Below, piece by piece: positions 57,941 through 64,000 of a DNA stretch of 64,000 nt; position 1 is the first letter of the stretch, and the number at the start of each line of letters is the position of its first letter. Source of the stretch: Devosia enhydra (GTDB lineage Bacteria > Pseudomonadota > Alphaproteobacteria > Rhizobiales > Devosiaceae); the NCBI RefSeq assembly GCF_900119845.1, contig NZ_FPKU01000002.1, forward strand, positions 1,025,381 to 1,089,380, given 5' to 3'. The notes below the pieces were generated by a model. The model ran no database searches, was not told where the DNA came from, and was given only the letters and a program-made list of their open reading frames with translations. A program made the translations under genes and the position numbers.

Positions 57941-58856
57941 TCGATTCGGCCGGATCGGTGCCGAAACCGGGCCCCAGAATCGCCTCCAGCCGCGGATCGA
58001 CCAGCGCCATCGGGTTCTCCCAGAGATAGCGCGTCTTCACGATCTCCCGCATCAGCGGCATCACCAGCCCCATGGCCGACAGCATCGTCCAGGGCAGGGG
58101 TACGGCACGGAGGGGATGTCCTGCAACATCCTCGACGACCTTAAGAATCTGCCGTCCGGTCAGGAAGTGCCCGGCGAAGTTGAAGCGTGCGAAAGCCTCG
58201 AAATCGCCCCGCCTTTCCGCCAGTGCCACGAAGGCTCGGGCGAGGTCAGGCAGATAGGCCCAGGCGTGAGGGAGATCGAGATCATGATGCAGCGCCACCC
58301 GCCCCTTGCCGATCTCGCGCAGGATCATCTGGCCGAACATGTCGTTCCCGTGATTGCCGGGTCCGTAGAAATCGCCTGCCCGCAGGATGATGGCGTTTAT
58401 ATCCCCGCGCCGGGCGGCGGCTAAGAGCATCTCTTCCATCCGCACCCGGATCGCACCGCGCGGGGTCTCGGGATACTGCGGCAGGTCAGGCGTAAGGGCT
58501 CTGTCGCTGGCGGCATAATTGTAGACATTTCCGGGAAATAGCAGGGTCTTCCCCGTCCGCCCGAGCGCCTTCAGCACCCGTCCGAGCTGCGCTTCGGCCC
58601 GACCCCGGTCCCATTTGTCATAGGGCAGGTTGAGCGCGTTGAGGACGATGTCCGCATCCCCGATCGCTGCCCGCATGTCAGGCACGGAATCAGCCGTTCC
58701 TGCGACGAAATCGACGCCTGCGATCGGCATCCGGTTGCTGCGGGCAAAGCCCGTCACGCTCCAGCCCGCGGCGATGAAGGCCTTTGCCGCGGCCTGGCCG
58801 ATATGGCCGTTGAGGCCGAGGATAACGATGCGAGGCTTCTGGGCGGATTGAGACAT
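57891..58856 (-). CDS. NAD(P)-binding epimerase/short-chain-dehydrogenase-like protein
   Basis: An extended SDR (321 aa). The nucleotide-binding motif IVILGLNGHIGQAAAKAFIAAGWSVTGFAR is at the N-terminus, and the active-site region LFPGNVYNYAAS contains the usual Tyr. RAGDFYGPGNHGND and DLPHAWAYLPDLARAFVALAE are also typical. ATG 58856 is preferred because GGAGC lies 7 bases upstream. The divergent LysR gene 95 bp away is its likely regulator. The substrate is unknown. The 3' end overlaps gluQ by 50 bases on the opposite strand. Confidence 0.85.
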   Translation of the reverse strand: MSQSAQKPRIVILGLNGHIGQAAAKAFIAAGWSVTGFARSNRMPIAGVDFVAGTADSVPDMRAAIGDADIVLNALNLPYDKWDRGRAEAQLGRVLKALGRTGKTLLFPGNVYNYAASDRALTPDLPQYPETPRGAIRVRMEEMLLAAARRGDINAIILRAGDFYGPGNHGNDMFGQMILREIGKGRVALHHDLDLPHAWAYLPDLARAFVALAERRGDFEAFARFNFAGHFLTGRQILKVVEDVAGHPLRAVPLPWTMLSAMGLVMPLMREIVKTRYLWENPMALVDPRLEAILGPGFGTDPAESIRATVAPILLKSRVAA

Positions 58857-58896
58857 CTGGCGGCTCCTTATTGTTGGAGGCCAAGATCGCCCCTTC

Positions 58897-58940
58897 CTGA
58901 ATGAATGACGATCCGCTATGTTGCTCTGGCGGCCATTCAG
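58897..58940. promoter_or_regulatory. Inverted repeat in the LysR/SDR divergent region
   Basis: CTGAATG (58897-58903) and CATTCAG (58934-58940) are perfect inverted 7-mers. The right one also starts ATTC-N11-GAAT (58935-58953), which fits the T-N11-A core favoured by LysR-type regulators and overlaps the regulator's start codon. Confidence 0.45.
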
Positions 58941-58951
58941 GATTGTATGGA

Positions 58952-59896
58952 ATGCGCGATGTCGAACCCGATTGGGCGCTCTGGCGCAGCTTTGCGGCGG
59001 TGGTCGATAACGGCTCGCTGTCTGCTGCCGCCCGCGCCATCGGGTTGAGCCAGCCAACGCTCGGCCGACATATCGAGGCGCTGGAACAGGTTCTTGAAGT
59101 TACCCTCTTCGAGCGCTCCCTGTCCGGCCTGCGCCCCACCGAAACAGCGCTCAAGCTCTACGAGCCCGTCCGCGAGGCTGAATCCGCCCTGGCCCGTGCC
59201 GGCCTCATCGCCGAGGGCGCGACGGAGGCGCTCGAAGGATCGGTGCGGATCACCGCCAGCACCATGATGGCCCATCACGTGCTACCGCCGATTCTCGCGG
59301 CCATCCGCGCCGACCATCCGGGCATCGCGCTCGAGCTCGTGGCCAGCGATACGGCCGATAATCTGCTGCTGCGCGAGGCCGATATCGCCGTGCGCATGTT
59401 CCGCCCGGCCCAGCTCGATCTCATCTCCCGGCATCTGGGGGATATTCCGGTCATCGCCTGCGCCCATCGCAACTATCTCGATCGCCACGGTCCCCCACAA
59501 ACGATGGCCGACCTCGGCAGGCACGCCCTGATCGGCTATGATCGGTCCGATGCCATCACGCTTGCGGCCAAAGCACTCGGGTTTGATCTAAGGCGCGCCG
59601 ATTTCGTAGTAAGGACCGATAGCCAGACTGCGATGTGGGAGTTGATCAAGGCCGGGCTCGGTATCGGCTTTGCGCAAGCCGGCCTCGTGGCCGTCACGCC
59701 CGGGCTGGTGCCGCTGTTTTCCAGCGCGCCGGTGGCCAGCATGGAGGTCTGGCTGACGACCCATCGCGAACTTTACACCAGCCGCCGTATCCGCGCGATC
59801 TACGATGCGCTCGGCCGGGGACTGCACAGCACGATCAACAAGGGCCCCGCAGCGGCAGGCATGCGTCCGCCGGGTCGGGCAACGGAAATCCGATGA
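58952..59896 (+). CDS. LysR-family transcriptional regulator
   Basis: A 314-aa LTTR. The helix-turn-helix is in LWRSFAAVVDNGSLSAAARAIGLSQPTLGRHIEALEQVL (about residues 9-47), followed by LFERSLSGLRPTETALKL, then the effector domain from about residue 85 (SVRITASTMMAHHVLPPIL). ATG 58952 follows AGGATTG. It probably controls the divergent SDR gene and itself. The stop overlaps the start of the HIG1-type gene by four bases, an unusual coupling that is perhaps incidental. Confidence 0.92.
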   Translation: MRDVEPDWALWRSFAAVVDNGSLSAAARAIGLSQPTLGRHIEALEQVLEVTLFERSLSGLRPTETALKLYEPVREAESALARAGLIAEGATEALEGSVRITASTMMAHHVLPPILAAIRADHPGIALELVASDTADNLLLREADIAVRMFRPAQLDLISRHLGDIPVIACAHRNYLDRHGPPQTMADLGRHALIGYDRSDAITLAAKALGFDLRRADFVVRTDSQTAMWELIKAGLGIGFAQAGLVAVTPGLVPLFSSAPVASMEVWLTTHRELYTSRRIRAIYDALGRGLHSTINKGPAAAGMRPPGRATEIR

Positions 59897-60090
59897 ACAA
59901 TTCAATCGTCTCGCTGATCACCTTCGTCGCGGTCATGGTGGTGGCCGTCATCCTGTTCATGGGCCTCTGGAACATGTTCAAAGGCGGAGACGGCAACAAG
60001 AGCCAGATGCTGATGCGGGCCCGCGTCATCGCGCAGGCCGTGGCGCTGGTCGTTATCCTCGGTGCACTGTTCTTCTTTGGTCGCGGTTAA
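59893..60090 (+). CDS. HIG1-domain (twin transmembrane) mini-protein
   Basis: A 65-aa protein with two helices (about residues 6-27 and 44-62) joined by a polar turn with the conserved MLMRARVIAQAVAL start of the second helix. Homologues sit next to cobalamin adenosyltransferase genes in many Hyphomicrobiales. HIG1-type proteins can associate with respiratory complexes, but no role is shown for this one. The ATG overlaps the LysR stop. Confidence 0.8.
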   Translation: MNNSIVSLITFVAVMVVAVILFMGLWNMFKGGDGNKSQMLMRARVIAQAVALVVILGALFFFGRG

Positions 60091-60094
60091 GTCT

Positions 60095-60694
60095 ATGGTA
60101 AAGCTCAATAAAATCTACACGAAGACAGGCGATAACGGCACGACCGGGCTCGTGCGCGGTCCGCGCCGGATGAAATACGATCTGCGGGTCGAGGTGTTCG
60201 GCACGATCGACGAGACCAATTCCGCCATCGGGCTCGCGCGTCTCCAGACCCAGGGCATGCCAAGGCTCGACAGTGTGCTGGCCCGCATCCAGAACGATCT
60301 CTTCGATCTGGGGTCCGATTTCGCCACCCCCGGCCAGGACCCGGACGGCGTTGCGCCCTCGCTGCGCATCACGGCCGATCAGGCCGCCTGGATCGAAGGG
60401 CAGATCGATGCCTTCAATGAGCAGCTCGCGCCCCTCACCAGTTTTGTATTGCCCGGCGGCACTCCGCTGGCCGCCGCGCTGCATCTGGCGCGGACCATCA
60501 GCCGGCGCGCCGAGCGCCATGCCTTTGCCCTTGCCGGCAAGGAGCCCGAGGTCAACGCCCACGCGCTGGTCTATCTCAACCGGCTTTCGGATCTGCTGTT
60601 CGTCATGGCGCGCGCGGCCAATGGCAATGGCAGCAAGGATGTGCTCTGGCAGCCGGGTCAGTTCACCGGCGAGCAGAAACGCCTGAATTCATAA
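60095..60694 (+). CDS. Cob(I)yrinic acid a,c-diamide adenosyltransferase, PduO type
   Basis: ATP:cob(I)alamin adenosyltransferase (199 aa) forming adenosylcobalamin. The ATP-binding start IYTKTGDNGTTGLVRGPRRMK (about residues 6-26) and the motif ARTISRRAERHAFAL (about 133-147) with its Arg pair are diagnostic. NAHALVYLNRLSDLLFVMARAAN closes the active site. It begins 4 bp after the mini-protein stop, so the two form one transcript. The trimer fold of PduO/MMAB is expected. Confidence 0.93.
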   Translation: MVKLNKIYTKTGDNGTTGLVRGPRRMKYDLRVEVFGTIDETNSAIGLARLQTQGMPRLDSVLARIQNDLFDLGSDFATPGQDPDGVAPSLRITADQAAWIEGQIDAFNEQLAPLTSFVLPGGTPLAAALHLARTISRRAERHAFALAGKEPEVNAHALVYLNRLSDLLFVMARAANGNGSKDVLWQPGQFTGEQKRLNS

Positions 60695-60732
60695 GCGATT
60701 TCGACCGGGTTGCGATTTGGGGGAAGCCGTGA

Positions 60733-61416
60733 ATGTTCCTGCCTCTGCATGATCGCAACCCGATCCGGCATATCAGTTTTCCATATGTGAACTATGCCCT
60801 GATCGGGGCGACGGTGCTTGTCTTCCTCGTTCAATCGATCCTCACCGAGCCCGAATGGGACCGGTTCGTGCTCGGTTTCGGGATGATTCCGGTGGTGGTG
60901 CGCGATCTCTATCCGGCACCGGTCGCCTGGCTGCCCGATCAGTCGACCCTCGTCACCTATGCATTTCTGCATGCCGACTGGCTGCACCTGCTCTCCAACA
61001 TGCTCTTCCTCTGGGTGTTCGGAGATAATATCGAGGACGCGCTGGGCCATGTGCGCTACCTCGTCTTCTATTTCCTCTGCGCCGCAGCGGCGGCGCTCGT
61101 GCATTTACTGTTCAATATCAATGACTTGGGTCCGCTGATCGGCGCTTCGGGTGCGGTCGCGGGCGTGATGGGGGCTTATCTCATGCTGTTCCCGCACGCC
61201 CGGGTCTATGTGCTCTTCCGCCTCGTCATCCCGATTCCGCTGCCTATACCGGCGGTGTGGATGCTGGCGGTCTGGATCGGGACGCAGGTCTTCTACCTCG
61301 TCATCGGCAGCGAGGAGCCGGTGGCGTGGTGGGCGCATCTGGGGGGAATTCTCGCGGGCCTGCTGCTGGCCGTGCCATTGCGCCGGCGCGGGGTCATCCT
61401 CTTCGGCGGGCGGTAA
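60733..61416 (+). CDS. Rhomboid family intramembrane serine protease
   Basis: A 227-aa, six-helix protease. Catalytic Ser is in LIGASGAVAGVMGAYL (about residue 140) and His in WWAHLGGILAGLL (about residue 202); the Asn-His region is in WLHLLSNMLFLWVFG. All catalytic elements are present, so an active enzyme is likely. Substrates unknown. 38 bp after the adenosyltransferase gene on the same strand. Confidence 0.93.
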   Translation: MFLPLHDRNPIRHISFPYVNYALIGATVLVFLVQSILTEPEWDRFVLGFGMIPVVVRDLYPAPVAWLPDQSTLVTYAFLHADWLHLLSNMLFLWVFGDNIEDALGHVRYLVFYFLCAAAAALVHLLFNINDLGPLIGASGAVAGVMGAYLMLFPHARVYVLFRLVIPIPLPIPAVWMLAVWIGTQVFYLVIGSEEPVAWWAHLGGILAGLLLAVPLRRRGVILFGGR

Positions 61417-61464
61417 GTCCCTCTTAACGCTGCGCCCCTAGCCTTGGAGGCAGGAGGATGGCGC

Positions 61465-61641
61465 ATGGAAATCGCAACGCAGATGGCGATGCTCTCGGCC
61501 CAGCGCACGCAGGGCCTCGTGGAGATCGCCGTCGCCAAGAAAAGCCATCAGATGCAGATGGATTTCGTCGCCATGATCGACGAGGTCGCCCGCGCCGCGC
61601 CCCCGCCGGGGCAGGGAACAAAGGTCGACAAAAGCGCCTGA
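61465..61641 (+). CDS. Small YjfB-like (putative motility protein family) protein
   Basis: A 58-aa protein beginning EIATQMAMLSAQRTQGLVEIAVAKKSHQMQMDF. The pattern of short helical residues with SAQ-x3-Q and AVAKK resembles the YjfB_motility family found near rhomboid and other genes in alphaproteobacteria. A strong ribosome-binding site (GGAGGATGG) supports ATG 61465. Function unknown; the family name rests on weak early links to motility. Confidence 0.6.
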   Translation: MEIATQMAMLSAQRTQGLVEIAVAKKSHQMQMDFVAMIDEVARAAPPPGQGTKVDKSA

Positions 61642-61671
61642 GCCAAGGCCTTCGCCCCAGGCCGGCTTCGC

Positions 61672-62334
61672 TCAGAGCTCGGCCTTGAGCGCCTCGACCA
61701 CCCTGTCGCCATCCGGGCTGTCCCAATGGGCCGGGCCCTGCAACACTGCAAGTTCGCAGCCCTCGGTATCGAGCAGCAGTGTCGCCGGCAGGCCGATGGC
61801 CACGCCTTCGGTCTTGAGGCGATCAAAAGCCCTGAACGTCGCGTCGGCATAGAGCGGCAGGTTGGGCCAGTTGCCCTCCTCGAGGAAAGCGCGCGCCTTT
61901 TCGCCGCCATCGGCGCCGATATCGAGATTGATCGGCAGCACCATGAAGTCGGCGCCATTGTGCCGGGCGGCAAGCGCCTCGAGCGCCGGCATCTCCTCGC
62001 GACAGGGCACGCACCAGCTGGCCCAGAAATTGACCAGCAGACCCTTGCCGGCGAAGTCCGCGATGCTGACGGGCTTGCCCTCGGCATCGGTGAAGGCGAG
62101 GTCGGCAAAGCCGCGGCCGAAGCCCGTGGCCTGCAGGGCGGCCAGTTCACCGGTGGATGCGGCGTCGATCCGTGTCGCCGCCTCGGCCATCGCGGGGCAC
62201 TGGGCGGCGTTGGGGCTGCCGGCATTGCTAAGCCAAAGTCCAGCCGCTAAAGCTAGCCCCGCGCCCGACAGGGCGACGAGCGCGAGGCGCCGGTTTCTCG
62301 ATCCGGCGGGTTTTTGCGGCGCAGGTTCAGTCAC
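61672..62334 (-). CDS. tlpA: TlpA-family thiol-disulfide oxidoreductase
   Basis: A membrane-anchored periplasmic thioredoxin-like protein, 220 aa. One N-terminal helix (about residues 16-36), then the domain [23 protein letters not shown] with the WCVPC active site (about residue 108). The cis-proline loop is in [11 protein letters not shown]. Relatives reduce copper or cytochrome-c maturation substrates. It is divergent from argH (21 bp between the starts), a neighbourhood conserved in Hyphomicrobiales. Confidence 0.92.
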   Translation of the reverse strand: MTEPAPQKPAGSRNRRLALVALSGAGLALAAGLWLSNAGSPNAAQCPAMAEAATRIDAASTGELAALQATGFGRGFADLAFTDAEGKPVSIADFAGKGLLVNFWASWCVPCREEMPALEALAARHNGADFMVLPINLDIGADGGEKARAFLEEGNWPNLPLYADATFRAFDRLKTEGVAIGLPATLLLDTEGCELAVLQGPAHWDSPDGDRVVEALKAEL

Positions 62335-62355
62335 GGCAGTGCTCCAGGGGTTACG

Positions 62356-63804
62356 ATGAGCAATCGCATGTGGGGCGGGCGGTTCTCGTCCGGTCCCGAC
62401 GCCATCATGGAAGAGATCAACGCCTCCATCGGGTTCGATCAGCGGCTCTATCGGCAGGACATTGCAGGGTCAATCGCGCATGCCCGCATGCTGGCGGCGA
62501 CGGGCATCCTCACCGAGGCCGACCGCGACGCCATACTTGCGGGCTTAGACGAGGTACGCTCCGAGATCGAGGCGGGCACGTTCACATTTTCGCGGGCGCT
62601 CGAGGACATTCACATGAATGTCGAGAGCCGGCTGCGCGAAAAGATCGGCGATGCCGCCGGGCGCCTGCACACGGCGCGCTCGCGCAACGACCAGGTGGCG
62701 ACCGATTTCCGCCTCTATGTCCGCGACTGCATCGACATGCTCCTGGGGCAGATCGCCGCGCTGCAATTGAAGCTCGTCGAGCGCGCCGAGGCCGAGGCCG
62801 AGACCATCATGCCCGGCTTCACCCATCTGCAGAGCGCCCAGCCGGTGACCTTCGGGCATCATCTTCTGGCCTATGTCGAGATGCTGGGGCGCGATGCGGG
62901 CCGCTTTGCCGATGCGCGCAAACGCCTCAACGAAAATCCGCTGGGCTCGGCGGCCCTCGCCGGCACGTCCTTCCCGCTCGATCGCGACATGACGAGCGCG
63001 GCGCTGGGCTTTGATCGCCCGACGGCCAATTCGCTCGATGCCGTCTCGGACCGCGATTTCGTGCTCGAGACGCTGGCTGCCGCTAGCCTCTGCGCCATGC
63101 ACCTCTCGCGCTTTTCCGAGGAGCTGGTGATCTGGAGTTCGGCGCAGTTCGGCTTCATCCGGCTTTCGGACAAGTTCTCGACCGGCTCCTCGATCATGCC
63201 GCAAAAGCGCAATCCCGATGCGGCCGAGCTCGTGCGCGCCAAGGTCGGGCGCATCATCGGTGCACTGACGGCGCTCAGCATCGTCATGAAGGGCCTTCCG
63301 CTCGCCTATTCAAAGGATATGCAGGAGGACAAGGAAGTCGCTTTCGACGCCCTCGATGCCCTGTCGCTGTCTCTGGCTGCCATGACCGGGATGATCGGCG
63401 ACCTGACCGTCAACCGGGCAAAGATGCATGCCGCGGCGAGCTCGGGCTTTTCCACCGCCACCGATATCGCCGACTGGCTGGTGCGCGAGGCCGGCGTGCC
63501 GTTCCGCGATGCCCACCACATCACCGGGCGCATCGTGGCTTCCGCCGAGGCCAAGGGCTGCGGGCTCGAGGGTCTGACCATCGAGGATTTCAAGGCGATC
63601 GACGAGCGCATCGACAGCCGCATCCACAAGGTGCTGACGGTGGAAAGCTCGGTGCGCTCACGCAAATCCTATGGTGGCACCGCGCCCGACAATGTGCTGA
63701 TGCAGGTCGCCCGCTGGCGCGAGGCGCTGACCGGGGAAAAGACCGAGCCGCGCAAGGCATCCTCCGGGCGCTCGGGCCATCATGGCGATGGCGGCATCGA
63801 GTAA
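62356..63804 (+). CDS. argH: Argininosuccinate lyase
   Basis: Last enzyme of arginine biosynthesis, splitting argininosuccinate to arginine and fumarate (482 aa). The start [25 protein letters not shown] and [16 protein letters not shown], then [19 protein letters not shown], are diagnostic. The superfamily signature [12 protein letters not shown] (about residue 276) carries the catalytic loop Ser. The C-terminal ~25 residues are a polar Gly/His-rich extension beyond the usual end. Start ATG at 62356 after CAGGGG. Confidence 0.97.
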   Translation: MSNRMWGGRFSSGPDAIMEEINASIGFDQRLYRQDIAGSIAHARMLAATGILTEADRDAILAGLDEVRSEIEAGTFTFSRALEDIHMNVESRLREKIGDAAGRLHTARSRNDQVATDFRLYVRDCIDMLLGQIAALQLKLVERAEAEAETIMPGFTHLQSAQPVTFGHHLLAYVEMLGRDAGRFADARKRLNENPLGSAALAGTSFPLDRDMTSAALGFDRPTANSLDAVSDRDFVLETLAAASLCAMHLSRFSEELVIWSSAQFGFIRLSDKFSTGSSIMPQKRNPDAAELVRAKVGRIIGALTALSIVMKGLPLAYSKDMQEDKEVAFDALDALSLSLAAMTGMIGDLTVNRAKMHAAASSGFSTATDIADWLVREAGVPFRDAHHITGRIVASAEAKGCGLEGLTIEDFKAIDERIDSRIHKVLTVESSVRSRKSYGGTAPDNVLMQVARWREALTGEKTEPRKASSGRSGHHGDGGIE

Positions 63805-63816
63805 AGGCCGCTCCCC

Positions 63817-64000
63817 ATGGCGCAGCGCGACAGGCCGATGCGGCTGACCGAGGCGCATGTCGCCCGCGTGCACCGGGCGATCGAAGATCCCGGGCCGCAA
63901 TTGCTGCCCGGCTATAGGGTCGCCACCGATGCCGATTACGATCGGGAAGTGGCGGCCATGCTGGCAACCCAGCCCCAGGGCGGGTTCTGGCTCTTCGCCT
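63817..64000 (+). CDS. Probable gamma-glutamylcyclotransferase (ChaC-like), cut by the window edge
   Basis: The first 61 codons of a gene starting 12 bp after argH. The visible sequence MRLTEAHVARVHRAIEDPGP then QGGFWLFA matches the N-terminal lead-in of ChaC-type enzymes in rhizobia, where GFWLFA runs into the nucleotide-like YGSL active-site loop. That loop lies just past the window, so the assignment is tentative. Such enzymes degrade glutathione to 5-oxoproline and Cys-Gly. Confidence 0.6.
   Translation, partial: MAQRDRPMRLTEAHVARVHRAIEDPGPQLLPGYRVATDADYDREVAAMLATQPQGGFWLFA

Overview
The window is high-GC DNA (well above 60 % by eye), densely packed, with many four-base ATGA start/stop overlaps. 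Gene content and order point to an alphaproteobacterium of the Hyphomicrobiales. The supporting signs are rpmF next to fumC, mtgA and a short-chain prenyl synthase, a conserved rhizobial-type HNH gene, a HIG1-type mini-protein before a PduO-type cobalamin adenosyltransferase, tlpA divergent from argH, a six-gene Mrp antiporter with fused A/B, and two abundant dispersed palindromic repeat families. A Devosiaceae-like genus is my best guess. No rRNA, prophage, integrase, insertion sequence or CRISPR array was seen. One tRNA, tRNA-Leu(CAA), is present.

Layout. 1-4541: a peptide-type ABC importer (last permease, binding protein) followed by a 2-hydroxyacid dehydrogenase and a DapA-superfamily aldolase/lyase. 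4674-7415: a leftward sulfate importer (binding protein, CysT, CysW) without an adjacent ATPase. 7639-13304: two GT-B glycosyltransferases, the second translationally coupled to an NMT1/ThiY-like importer whose permease is a fused double domain. 13399-16782: a three-gene membrane-lipid or glycan cluster (CDP-alcohol phosphatidyltransferase, alkaline-phosphatase-fold membrane transferase, MprF-type flippase-like protein). 16878-22200: cytochrome b561 and a ferric-siderophore importer with a sucrase/ferredoxin-like protein. 22409-25733: an envelope stress cassette (amphipathic helix protein, DUF1469 protein, DUF3618 protein with six perfect 11-residue repeats, YihY). 25736-31721: the Mrp cation/proton antiporter operon.

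31966-40333 is a housekeeping stretch: PfkB kinase and DoxX protein, tRNA-Leu, TerC with a switch-like leader, DsbB, HNH protein, carboxylesterase, FumC, L32, MtgA and prenyl synthase. 40334-43608 contains a 1.25-kb array of inverted-pair repeats, a MATE exporter and more repeats. 43609-52909 holds a YkvA protein, a degenerate-GGDEF/EAL phosphodiesterase, IspG, two small membrane proteins, a VOC protein, a hydrolase, a YbaK deacylase, pirin and AzlCD. 52914-64000 holds a VOC/TetR divergent pair with clear palindromic operators, a DUF4142-like secreted protein, an HxlR regulator, AlkA, GluQRS, an epimerase/LysR divergent pair, cobalamin adenosyltransferase, rhomboid protease, TlpA, ArgH and the start of a probable ChaC gene.

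The most unusual places are: (1) the 3' end of ispG, which is duplicated about 590 bp downstream, each copy running directly into the start of a different small membrane-protein gene, the first of them clearly AT-richer than its surroundings; (2) the terC leader, where one CU-rich segment can pair either with an upstream G-run or with the Shine-Dalgarno sequence; (3) the hendecad-repeat stress protein; (4) the CDP-alcohol transferase/phosphatase-fold/flippase cluster; and (5) the inverted-pair repeat array, with a composite element carrying the same 86-bp insert at two loci.
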